Of a stretch of DNA of 6,021 nt, positions 1 to 5,600 are shown piece by piece. The notes under the pieces are model-generated. The model was not told the origin of the DNA. It searched no databases and was given only the letters and a program-made list of their open reading frames with translations. The stretch's first letter is position 1. Every line of letters starts with the position of its first letter. This DNA is from an uncultured Thermoanaerobacteraceae bacterium (GTDB taxonomy: Bacteria; Bacillota; DSM-12270; Thermacetogeniales; Thermacetogeniaceae), in NCBI GenBank assembly GCA_937914965.1, contig CALGIY010000249.1, positions 1 to 6,021 of the forward strand. The letters are read 5' to 3'. The position numbers were made by a program, and so were the translations under genes.

Positions 1-35
1 GTTGCATACTAGAAGGGGGCCTTCTGGTATGCAAC
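1..35. repeat. Near-perfect 35-base palindrome at the window edge
   Basis: GTTGCATAC (1-9) is the exact reverse complement of GTATGCAAC (27-35). Position 10 (T) faces position 26 (G). AGAAGG (11-16) pairs with CCTTCT (20-25), leaving a GGG loop at 17-19. This gives a 16-pair stem with one wobble that starts at the very first base. It could be a real hairpin or a fold-back artefact at a contig end. Confidence 0.85.
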
Positions 36-78
36 ACCCCCGGTTTTTATCGATCGACCTGAAGATGCCGGGAAACTG
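1..78 (+). other. Upstream coding remnant of the first redox gene, interrupted by an in-frame TAG
   Basis: In the frame of the gene that follows, this stretch reads V-A-Y-stop-K-G-A-F-W-Y-A-T-P-P-V-F-I-D-R-P-E-D-A-G-K-L. From memory, members of this Fe-S family carry a similar N-terminal segment (G-Y-E-K-G, then T-P-x-F-I, then P-E-D and L-V-W), so coding similarity continues on both sides of the TAG at 10-12. The usual residue at the stop position would be Glu, and GAG to TAG is a single change. The gene therefore probably starts upstream of the window. The TAG is a nonsense mutation, a recoded codon or a sequence or assembly error; the last is made more likely by the palindrome covering 1-35. 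Confidence 0.55.
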
Positions 79-819
79 GTGTGGGATGACTTTGCCATCA
101 ACAACCTGGCTATCTACCTGCTGGACAAAAGGAACAGGGAGAAAAAGGTTGCCCTTTTTGTTAAGGGCTGCGATTCCCGGGGTGTAGTAAGGATGCTCCA
201 GGATAACCAGATCAAACGGGAGAATCTTTACCTGATCGGTATTCCCTGCCCTGGCCTGAAAGATCCTAAAACAGCTGTGAGGGGATATTACAAAGATCCC
301 GGTCAGGTGCCTAAAGCGACCAAGTGCCAGGAATGCCAGCATCCTAACCCGGTCCTTTATGATGAAATGCTTACCTCTCCAGTTGAGGAACCACCGCAGA
401 AGGACAGGTTTGCTGAAGTGAGTGAGTTGGAGAAGAAATCTGCGGATGAAAAGTATGCTTACTGGCAGGCACAGTCTGATAAATGTATCCGCTGCTTCGC
501 CTGCAGGAATATCTGCCCGGCGTGCAGCTGCCAGGAGTGCCTGTTAGACTGCAGCAAACCGCGCTGGTTGGACAAAGAAGTAGATGTTGCCCAGAACCAA
601 TTTTTTCATATGATCCGGGTCTGGCATGTGGCTGACCGCTGTATTGAATGTGGTGAGTGTGAACGGGTCTGTCCGGCTGGTCTGCCCCTCATGCAGTTGA
701 ATAGGAAATTGATCAAAGACATTAATGAGTTGTTCGGACCCTATGAGGCTGGATTGGATCTTGAACAGAGGCCACCGCTTACTCACTATGAGACCGGTGA
801 CCCCGAAGAGTTTATGTAA
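79..819 (+). CDS. 4Fe-4S dicluster redox subunit (FloxC-like, beside AsrA/AsrB-like subunits), 5' end uncertain
   Basis: This is a cytoplasmic electron-transfer protein expected to carry two [4Fe-4S] clusters. The only start codon in frame after the TAG at 10-12 is GTG at 79. It has no good ribosome site and lies inside the conserved L-V-W-D segment, so the listed start is formal and the native protein is probably longer. Numbered from that GTG (246 aa), the N-terminal half has V-K-G-C31-D-S-R-G, G-I-P-C57 and C83-Q-E-C86, the pattern of FrhB-type flavin/Fe-S subunits. The C-terminal half has C136-x2-C139-x2-C142-x3-C146-P, with extra cysteines at 149, 151, 154 and 158, then C188-x2-C191-x2-C194-x3-C198-P. 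The next gene follows closely in the same direction. The set of three resembles floxC-B-A of Flox-HdrABC oxidoreductases, so electrons probably pass between the flavoprotein and an HdrA-type partner encoded upstream. The Fe-S protein call is near certain; the Flox assignment is inference. Confidence 0.85.
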   Translation: MWDDFAINNLAIYLLDKRNREKKVALFVKGCDSRGVVRMLQDNQIKRENLYLIGIPCPGLKDPKTAVRGYYKDPGQVPKATKCQECQHPNPVLYDEMLTSPVEEPPQKDRFAEVSELEKKSADEKYAYWQAQSDKCIRCFACRNICPACSCQECLLDCSKPRWLDKEVDVAQNQFFHMIRVWHVADRCIECGECERVCPAGLPLMQLNRKLIKDINELFGPYEAGLDLEQRPPLTHYETGDPEEFM

Positions 820-830
820 GATATGGTGCA

Positions 831-839
831 AGGAGGTGG
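831..839 (+). promoter_or_regulatory. Ribosome binding site that sets the start of the AsrA-like gene
   Basis: AGGAGGTGG is a near-ideal Shine-Dalgarno sequence placed about 8-10 bases before ATG 847. The in-frame ATG at 823 lies upstream of it and has no such site, so 847 is preferred. Confidence 0.85.
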
Positions 840-846
840 TTTTAAG

Positions 847-1848
847 ATGAAAGCTGTTTCCAAAGAGAAGCTTCCGGCGCTGCTGGAGGAGTTGGCCAAG
901 GAGGGGACTTTATATGTACCCTCTAGTTCAGGAGATATGAGCAGGTTTGTTCCCTGGAAAAGCGATATCCAGATCGACCTGGATCATAACACAACCATGT
1001 CACTTAAAGGTATCCTCTTCCCTCAGACGGAGGTTTTGTACGACTATAAGTTTGGTGAGGAAAACACTGTGGAGCCTCCACCCCCTGGCAGCGAGAAGAT
1101 CATTGTCTTCGGGGTGCGCCCTTGTGATGTTCAGGCTATCAGGTGTTTGGATGAGGTTTTTCTGACTAGAACTTATGTTGATAGTTACTACAAGGAAAAA
1201 AGAGAGCGATTGATAATCATCTCTCTAGGGTGTACTGTGGCTGAGGATACCTGCTTCTGTAAAGATATGGGTGTCAACCCCGTGGAGGCCGAAGGTGCGG
1301 ATATGGTTCTATTCGACCTCGATGGAGAGTATGGTTTTGAGGAAAAAACTGATAAGGGAAAAGAGATAGCAAAAAAGATAGCTTCGCAGTTAAGTGAGAC
1401 CAGTAAAAAGAAACCGGAGGCCCCATCTTTCTCGTTACAAGTAAACAGCAAGGGTATTGTTGAAAAACTGCAGAAAATGTTTGAACGCCCCATCTGGGAA
1501 GAGGTTTCCCAGAAGTGCATCGGCTGCAACACCTGTGCGTACCTTTGTCCCACCTGTCACTGTTTCGATATCAACAGCAAAAATACAGAGGCCATGAAAG
1601 GGTATAAATACCGTACCTGGGATGCCTGCCTGGGTAAAGATTATGCTCTGATGGCTGGCGGCCATGATGTTAGACCTTCTAAAGTGGAGAGGATCCGCAA
1701 CAGATATCTCCATAAACTGCTGTTTTTCCAGGAGCGCTACGGGATGTTTCTCTGCACCGGGTGCGGGCGCTGCCTGCGCGAATGTCCGGCAGGAATGAAT
1801 ATTGCTGGGTTTATCAACCAGTTGGAGGGGGTGACCGTAGATGGCTAG
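847..1848 (+). CDS. AsrA-like 4Fe-4S dicluster oxidoreductase subunit (FloxB-like)
   Basis: This 333-aa cytoplasmic protein is predicted to relay electrons through two [4Fe-4S] clusters. The first motif is C224-I-G-C227-N-T-C230-x3-C234-P with further C237 and C239. The second is C303-T-G-C306-G-R-C309-x3-C313-P. The N-terminal domain has the V-R-P-C93-D-V-Q-A-I element and C129-x6-C136-F-C138, which I recall from AsrA (anaerobic sulfite reductase subunit A) and related hydrogenase or Flox subunits. The length is close to AsrA. Start ATG 847 follows an excellent ribosome site; the gene ends in TAG at 1846-1848, so UAG is used as an ordinary stop here. It lies 27 bases after the previous gene and overlaps the next by 8 bases, indicating one operon and probably one complex. 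An anaerobic sulfite reductase role is the main alternative. However, asrC is not visible, and the extra Fe-S protein upstream fits Flox-Hdr clusters better. Confidence 0.88.
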   Translation: MKAVSKEKLPALLEELAKEGTLYVPSSSGDMSRFVPWKSDIQIDLDHNTTMSLKGILFPQTEVLYDYKFGEENTVEPPPPGSEKIIVFGVRPCDVQAIRCLDEVFLTRTYVDSYYKEKRERLIIISLGCTVAEDTCFCKDMGVNPVEAEGADMVLFDLDGEYGFEEKTDKGKEIAKKIASQLSETSKKKPEAPSFSLQVNSKGIVEKLQKMFERPIWEEVSQKCIGCNTCAYLCPTCHCFDINSKNTEAMKGYKYRTWDACLGKDYALMAGGHDVRPSKVERIRNRYLHKLLFFQERYGMFLCTGCGRCLRECPAGMNIAGFINQLEGVTVDG

Positions 1849-2668
1849 TTCCGAACAAAACCCACTCGTACCTGAGATGGGTACGATCACTAAAATCATA
1901 GATGAAACTCCTGATGTGAAAACATTTCATGTCACTACCCCGAACGGGAAGCCTTTTACTCCTAAACCCGGGCAGTTGGCGATGCTATCCCTCGTCCCTG
2001 TAGGGGAGGCGATGTTCTCTATCACCTGGCAGGGGGATGACTACTTGGAGTTCAGCATCAAAAGGGTCGGTGTGATGACCGATGCCCTCCATGAAGTAGA
2101 GGTGGGAGCAGCGGTAGGTGTGCGCGGCCCCTATGGTAACAGCTTTCCCGTGGATATAATGAAGGGGAAAGATATAGTCTTTATTGGCGGCGGCATTGGG
2201 CTGGCACCTCTCAGGTCCCTAATCAATCATTGCGTTGCCAACAGAGATGACTTCGGCAAGTTGGAGGTACTTTATGGATCAAGGTCTCCAGCAGACCTGG
2301 TTTTTAAATATGATCTTTTCGATAACTGGCCGAAGGTAAAGGATATGGATGTTTATGTGACTGTTGACCGTGGTGATGATGACTGGAAGGGGAAGGTGGG
2401 GTTTGTGCCCGCTTACCTGGAGGAATTGAAACCTTCGCCAGAAGGGAAGATTGCGGTGACCTGCGGCCCGCCTGTCATGATCAAGTATGTACTGCAGTCA
2501 TTAGAAAAACTTGGTTTCAGTGATGAACAGGTGATCACCACACTGGAGATGCGCATGAAATGCGGCGTTGGTAAGTGTGGGCGCTGCAATATCGGCAGCA
2601 AGTACATCTGCCTTGATGGCCCAGTCTTTAGCCTGGCGGAACTCAAAAAACTGCCGCCAGAGTGGTAA
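1841..2668 (+). CDS. FAD/NAD(P)-binding oxidoreductase subunit with 2Fe-2S site (AsrB/PyrK-like, FloxA-like)
   Basis: This 275-aa protein of the ferredoxin-NADP reductase superfamily is expected to exchange hydride with NAD(P)H on FAD and pass electrons to the Fe-S subunits encoded just upstream. The FAD half contains P-x-x-P-G-Q (about 41-45) and G-E-A-M-F-S-I-T (55-62), the form of the FAD motif seen in AsrB and PyrK relatives, plus R-G-P-Y-G-N (95-100). The nucleotide-binding half has D-I-V-F-I-G-G-G-I-G-L-A-P-L (111-124) and V-T-C-G-P-P (206-211). The C-terminus binds a [2Fe-2S] cluster through C241, C246, C249 and C257, ending in D-G-P-V-F. ATG 1841 overlaps the preceding gene's stop within ATGGCTAG, and GGAGGGGG (1824-1831) supplies the ribosome site, suggesting translational coupling. 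It is the last gene of the operon, followed by a terminator. Dihydroorotate dehydrogenase electron-transfer subunit (PyrK) is unlikely because no pyr gene is adjacent. Confidence 0.9.
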   Translation: MASSEQNPLVPEMGTITKIIDETPDVKTFHVTTPNGKPFTPKPGQLAMLSLVPVGEAMFSITWQGDDYLEFSIKRVGVMTDALHEVEVGAAVGVRGPYGNSFPVDIMKGKDIVFIGGGIGLAPLRSLINHCVANRDDFGKLEVLYGSRSPADLVFKYDLFDNWPKVKDMDVYVTVDRGDDDWKGKVGFVPAYLEELKPSPEGKIAVTCGPPVMIKYVLQSLEKLGFSDEQVITTLEMRMKCGVGKCGRCNIGSKYICLDGPVFSLAELKKLPPEW

Positions 2669-2682
2669 AATATTTTGGTGTT

Positions 2683-2723
2683 GATATGCGGGCATGGGGA
2701 TGGTTCCTGTGCCCGCATATTTT
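2683..2723 (+). terminator. Intrinsic terminator of the redox operon
   Basis: ATATGCGGGCA (2684-2694) pairs perfectly with TGCCCGCATAT (2710-2720). Inner pairs including wobbles continue to a TGG loop at 2701-2703, giving about 17 pairs. TTTT follows at 2720-2723. The stem is strong but the U tract is short. It lies 14 bases after the flavoprotein stop codon. Confidence 0.8.
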
Positions 2724-2725
2724 AA

Positions 2726-2753
2726 GAAGCAGAGAGAACCGTCCCTTTGCTTC
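2726..2753. repeat. Short hairpin containing GAACCGTCCC, possible interspersed repeat unit
   Basis: GAAGCAGAG (2726-2734) pairs with CTTTGCTTC (2745-2753) with one wobble, around a loop that includes GAACCGTCC. It begins right after the terminator T run. From memory, GGGACGGTTC-type hairpins recur between genes in several anaerobic Clostridia, so this may be one copy of such a family. Only one copy is present in the window, so the repeat status is unproven. Confidence 0.35.
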
Positions 2754-2831
2754 CTCTAAGAAGGATATTGTAAGATTGTATCGAATGATTATAAGAATGT
2801 GTCAATATAGGAAGATTCTTTTTTTATTTCC

Positions 2832-2861
2832 TATCGTTATACTCCTATTGATATAACGATA
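2832..2861. promoter_or_regulatory. ModE-type operator 1 (molybdate/tungstate-responsive)
   Basis: TATCGTTATA (2832-2841) and TATAACGATA (2852-2861) are perfect 10-base reverse complements. The core CGTTAT-N12-ATAACG has the half-sites and 12-base spacing I recall for the ModE operator upstream of E. coli modA. The position upstream of a Moco-type riboswitch supports the call. No ModE gene is visible in the window. Confidence 0.75.
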
Positions 2862-2899
2862 ACTAATTTTTAAAAGAGGCATTTTTCTGTCTATTTTTT

Positions 2900-2905
2900 T
2901 ATATT
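2900..2905 (+). promoter_or_regulatory. Candidate -10 element for the riboswitch-led operon
   Basis: TATATT lies about 32 bases before the aptamer and just upstream of the second ModE-type site, so transcription starting near 2912 would include the whole riboswitch. No convincing -35 hexamer sits 16-18 bases upstream, so the promoter is weak or is another element in this A/T-rich stretch. Confidence 0.25.
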
Positions 2906-2933
2906 ATCGTTATTCTCAGTAAAGTATAGCGAT
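2906..2933. promoter_or_regulatory. ModE-type operator 2, at the probable transcription start
   Basis: ATCGTTAT (2906-2913) and ATAGCGAT (2926-2933) are reverse complements with one mismatch in eight. The core CGTTAT-N12-ATAGCG has exactly the spacing of operator 1. The two cores start 73 bases apart, close to seven helical turns, which would put both on the same DNA face. It ends four bases before the riboswitch P1 stem, where a bound repressor would block the start of transcription. Confidence 0.68.
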
Positions 2934-2934
2934 G

Positions 2935-3037
2935 AACACTCCGAGCCTTTACACCTAAACTTACTTGGAGCATGGTGTGTTGGCCGATAGGGTGCAGCGA
3001 GAAATCGGCGTGCCTCCCTTTTCACGGAAAGGAGTGA
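2935..3037 (+). promoter_or_regulatory. Moco/Tuco riboswitch aptamer (molybdenum- or tungsten-cofactor RNA motif)
   Basis: The segment matches landmarks of the E. coli moaA leader in order: ACTC, GCCT, CACCT, GGTG, TTGGCCG, GCCTCCC and GGAAAGG followed by GTG. P1 is formed by CACTCC (2937-2942) with GGAGTG (3031-3036). P2 is ACACC (2951-2955) with GGTGT (2974-2978). A third stem is GCCGAT (2983-2988) with ATCGGC (3004-3009). Between TTGGCCG and GCCTCCC there is one short hairpin where E. coli has two. Compact variants lacking one stem have been proposed to respond to tungsten cofactor rather than molybdenum cofactor, so Tuco is possible. It sits upstream of an attenuator and of the FmdE/transporter genes, which it presumably controls. 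Confidence 0.9.
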
Positions 3038-3060
3038 ATAAGAATGATTATTTCTTTTTG

Positions 3061-3113
3061 ATGACTAGCTAGCACTGGATTAGAACCCAGTGTTAACTAG
3101 TCATTATTTTTTT
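3061..3113 (+). terminator. Intrinsic terminator between riboswitch and FmdE gene (likely expression platform)
   Basis: The arms 3061-3078 and 3087-3104 form a 17-pair stem with a single mismatch (3069/3096) and one wobble, closed by an 8-base loop and followed by T7 at 3107-3113. It lies after the aptamer and before the FmdE ribosome site, so it can act only as a leader attenuator for the downstream operon. AATGATTA (3043-3050), between aptamer and terminator, can pair with TAGTCATT (3098-3105) and so compete with the right arm. This is a candidate antiterminator, weaker than the terminator itself. Confidence 0.85.
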
Positions 3114-3176
3114 ATTAGGAGAGCGATTGTGCTGGTCGCCGAGGTGCAGATAAAAAGGGAAAAAGGAGATAAGTTG

Positions 3177-3734
3177 ATGCGCACACTTGAGGATGATCTT
3201 GCAGCAGCTGTAAACTTCCACGGTCATCTTTGTTCAGGAATGATTTTAGGGGTAAGGATGGCACGTTTTGCTTTAAGGTATTTAAGAATTGATGATCCCC
3301 GGCATTACCGGGACCTAGTGGTTTATGTGGAAATGGATCGCTGTGTTGCTGATGCTGTAAGTGTTGTAACAGGGTGTACTCTGGGCAAAAGGCGGTTGAA
3401 GTTTGTTGATCTGGGGAAGGTAGCGGCAACCTTTGTGGATCTGAACCAGGATTGCGCCCTGCGGGTAGCAGTCTCACCCGGTTGCCCTTATCCGGAACAT
3501 GGTGAGGAAATTGTAGAGTTTTGGGGTTCGCTGCCAGATGAGGTTATTTACAGGTGGCAAGAGGTTAGGGTTGATATCCCTCTGTGTGACCTGCCCGGTA
3601 AACCGCGGCACATCACCAACTGTGATTCTTGCGGGGAACAGGTTCTTGATGGTAGAGAGGTGGTCAAGGGTGACAGAACCTTATGCAGGGCTTGCTCTCA
3701 GGGGACCTATTACCTTTCGGTACCGATTGCTTGA
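3177..3734 (+). CDS. FmdE family protein with C-terminal zinc ribbon
   Basis: This 185-aa cytoplasmic protein belongs to the FmdE family, named after a gene in methanogen molybdenum formylmethanofuran dehydrogenase operons. Its biochemical role in bacteria is not settled. The diagnostic N-terminal motif is F14-H-G-H-L-C19-S-G, followed by L-G-V-R. Conserved C56 and T-G-C67-T-L-G follow. The C-terminal zinc ribbon is C149-D-S-C152 with C170-R-A-C173. ATG 3177 is chosen because AAGGAG (3163-3168) lies 8 bases before it. The reading frame stays open further upstream, but those codons run through the terminator hairpin and are not credible as protein. It is the first gene after the Moco/Tuco riboswitch and is followed within 26 bases by the permease, so it is probably part of the same operon. 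A role in molybdenum or tungsten handling is inferred from regulation and neighbours. The family is clear; the function is not. Confidence 0.9.
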   Translation: MRTLEDDLAAAVNFHGHLCSGMILGVRMARFALRYLRIDDPRHYRDLVVYVEMDRCVADAVSVVTGCTLGKRRLKFVDLGKVAATFVDLNQDCALRVAVSPGCPYPEHGEEIVEFWGSLPDEVIYRWQEVRVDIPLCDLPGKPRHITNCDSCGEQVLDGREVVKGDRTLCRACSQGTYYLSVPIA

Positions 3735-3747
3735 TTCTGTTTTTGAT

Positions 3748-3753
3748 AGGTGG
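3748..3753 (+). promoter_or_regulatory. Ribosome binding site supporting the TTG start of the permease
   Basis: AGGTGG lies 7 bases before TTG 3761. The ATG at 3683, in the same frame, is deep inside the FmdE gene and would add a tail not expected in FecCD permeases, so the TTG start is preferred. Another TTG at 3731, overlapping the FmdE stop, has no comparable site. Confidence 0.6.
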
Positions 3754-3760
3754 GAAGAGA

Positions 3761-4780
3761 TTGGAACGGTCTAAGGGGAATACGCTTATCGTTATAGGTT
3801 TGGGACTTCTGCTGATGATTACAATTATTATTTCTTTTCGGCTAGGACGCTACCCTATCCCTACCAAAGAAGTGCTGGGGATTTCGCTGTCGAAAATCTA
3901 TCCCATCGAGCAATTTTGGACGGACCGGGTGGAAATGGTTCTGATCAATATACGTTTGCCTCGTATCATTTTGGCCTGTCTGGTAGGTTGTTGTCTGTCT
4001 GCTGCAGGGGCGGGCTATCAGGGTGTTTTTCAAAATCCCATGGCAGCTCCGGATATTTTGGGTGCTTCTGCGGGTGCCGCCTTTGGTGCTGCCCTTGCCA
4101 TCCTTAATTATGGAAGCAGTTTTATGATCGCCATCAGTGCTTTTTTCTTCAGCCTATTAACGGTATCGTTAGTCTATTTAATCAGCAAGAAAGTCAAGGG
4201 CAAAAGTATATTGGGATTGATTCTGTCGGGAATCATTGTCAGTTCCCTTTTTTCCGCTGCTACATCATATATCAAATTGGTTGCCGACCCTACTGATCAG
4301 CTTCCTGCAATAACCTATTGGCTGATGGGCAGCTTAGCCGGAGCAAAGATCGGTGATATAAAGTTTGTGATCATACCCATGACCATTGGACTTGTTCCTT
4401 TGCTTCTTTTGAGATGGCGCATGAATGTTCTCACCATGGGTGACGATGAGGCCAGGACCATGGGGGTAAATGCTAATCAAGTTAGGTTCATTGTTATTAT
4501 CTGTGCCACTCTGACTACCGCGGCCAGTGTATCGGTCAGCGGTATGATTGGCTGGGTGGGTTTGGTTATCCCTCATTTAGCAAGAAAACTTGTAGGGAAC
4601 AATTATAACCATTTGATGCCTGCCTCCATCTTATTCGGCGCCATTTTTCTGCTGCTGGTGGATAACGTCTCTAGGAATCTTCTTACTACTGAGATTCCCT
4701 TGGGTATACTCACTGCCTTTATCGGAGCTCCTTTTTTCATCTATTTAATCACAAGGGAGGGGAGATCTATTGAGTATTGA
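3761..4780 (+). CDS. FecCD-family ABC transporter permease, probable molybdate/tungstate importer (MolB-like)
   Basis: This 339-aa integral membrane subunit forms the import channel with the ATPase encoded next. It begins with a short basic stretch and a long hydrophobic helix (about residues 8-26), and has several further membrane segments typical of the FecCD/BtuC fold. Family landmarks are R-L-P-R (65-68), then G-x-x-Q-x-x-F-x-N-P-M-A-x-P-D-I-L-G, the M-G-D-D-E-A-R-T-M-G-V cytoplasmic coupling element, and near the C-terminus G-W-V-G-L-V-I-P-H-L-A-R and P-L-G-I-L-T-A-F-I-G-A-P-F-F. The TTG start is preferred from a ribosome site and gives the usual family length. It overlaps the ATPase gene by 11 bases. 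FecCD homologues carry iron-siderophores, heme, cobalamin or, in H. influenzae MolBCA, molybdate and tungstate. The Moco/Tuco riboswitch and ModE-type sites upstream favour the last; sequence alone cannot decide. Confidence 0.9.
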   Translation: MERSKGNTLIVIGLGLLLMITIIISFRLGRYPIPTKEVLGISLSKIYPIEQFWTDRVEMVLINIRLPRIILACLVGCCLSAAGAGYQGVFQNPMAAPDILGASAGAAFGAALAILNYGSSFMIAISAFFFSLLTVSLVYLISKKVKGKSILGLILSGIIVSSLFSAATSYIKLVADPTDQLPAITYWLMGSLAGAKIGDIKFVIIPMTIGLVPLLLLRWRMNVLTMGDDEARTMGVNANQVRFIVIICATLTTAASVSVSGMIGWVGLVIPHLARKLVGNNYNHLMPASILFGAIFLLLVDNVSRNLLTTEIPLGILTAFIGAPFFIYLITREGRSIEY

Positions 4781-5576
4781 AGTGTCAGATCTTTGCTTCA
4801 GCTATGGTGAGAACCGGGTTCTTGATCAAGTTAATTTTACGGCACAGGACAATCAATTGTTATCTATTTTAGGCCCCAATGGGGTAGGGAAAACCACTCT
4901 GTTTCGTTGTATCCTTGGCTTACTCAATGGCTACAAGGGTCAAATACTACTGAATGGCATTAATATCAAGGGCCTGGGCATCGAGGAAATGGCGAAGCTA
5001 ATAGCCTATATACCCCAATTTCACTATCCATCATTTAATTTCAGTGTGTTTGATATGGTGCTCATGGGTACATCTGTTCAGATATCTGCTATTTCTAGCC
5101 CTGGCATAAAACAGAAAAAGCTTGTGGATGCAGCCCTGAAAAGGCTGGGGATCTATCATCTGAAAAACCGGGGATACACCAAAATAAGTGGTGGTGAGCG
5201 GCAGCTTGTTTTATTGGCACGCGCTCTGGTGCAGGAGGCCAAAATACTCGTTATGGATGAACCTACCTCAAACTTGGATTTTGGCAACCAGGTTCGCGTT
5301 CTGACAGAGATAAAGTCCCTGGCAAAAGAGGGCTATACTGTTATCCAATCGACCCATAACCCTGACCAGACATTCCTGTTTTCGGACAGAGTAATGGCCA
5401 TGAAGGATGGAAAGGTCTTAGCCTGGGGTACACCTGGTGAGATTTTTACGGCAGATTTGATTTACGATCTTTATGGAGTGGAGGTGGAAATGGAGAGTCT
5501 TTATCATGATCAAGCAAGGGTATGTATTCCTAAAAGTATAGTGGAAAAGGATTATACCTACCGGTGTTGCTCTTAA
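4770..5576 (+). CDS. ABC transporter ATP-binding protein of the FecE/BtuD/MolC type
   Basis: This 268-aa cytoplasmic ATPase powers the FecCD-type permease. The Walker A motif is G-P-N-G-V-G-K-T (35-42), the Q-loop is Q83, the signature is S-G-G-E-R-Q (140-145), Walker B is L-V-M-D-E-P (160-165), the D-loop is S-N-L-D (167-170) and the switch histidine is H196. All catalytic elements are intact. After about residue 225 there is the Y-G-V-E-V-E segment common in FecE-like ATPases, and the protein ends with C-C-S. The start is TTG 4770, supported by GGGAGGGGA about 7 bases upstream; it overlaps the permease end by 11 bases, implying translational coupling. The family is certain; the substrate is inferred from upstream regulation. 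Confidence 0.93.
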   Translation: MSIEVSDLCFSYGENRVLDQVNFTAQDNQLLSILGPNGVGKTTLFRCILGLLNGYKGQILLNGINIKGLGIEEMAKLIAYIPQFHYPSFNFSVFDMVLMGTSVQISAISSPGIKQKKLVDAALKRLGIYHLKNRGYTKISGGERQLVLLARALVQEAKILVMDEPTSNLDFGNQVRVLTEIKSLAKEGYTVIQSTHNPDQTFLFSDRVMAMKDGKVLAWGTPGEIFTADLIYDLYGVEVEMESLYHDQARVCIPKSIVEKDYTYRCCS

Positions 5577-5600
5577 TTTATTAAAAAGGAGGAAAAGTCA

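Noticed and set aside
823..846. Earlier ATG for the AsrA-like gene
   Set aside because: The strong AGGAGGTGG lies inside these extra codons and points to ATG 847.
2768..2795. TTGTAA-N16-TATAAG as a promoter for the riboswitch operon
   Set aside because: The hexamers are plausible, but a start near 2803 would lie far upstream of both operators and would need to read through the T7 tract at 2819-2825; it cannot be supported from sequence alone.
2793..2825. AAGAAT / ATTCTT hairpin followed by T7
   Set aside because: It has only six A/T-rich pairs around a 16-base loop in a very A/T-rich stretch, too weak to call a terminator.
2662..2856. 64-codon open frame between the redox operon and the ModE-type sites
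   Set aside because: It runs through the terminator and hairpin, has no ribosome site, and its product resembles no family I know.
3090..3176. N-terminal extension of the FmdE gene
   Set aside because: These codons overlap the intrinsic terminator, and ATG 3177 has a good ribosome site and matches the usual family start.
3787..3796. A third TATCGTTATA identical to an operator half-site, inside the permease gene
   Set aside because: There is no matching half-site 12 bases downstream, and it lies within coding sequence, so it is probably coincidental.
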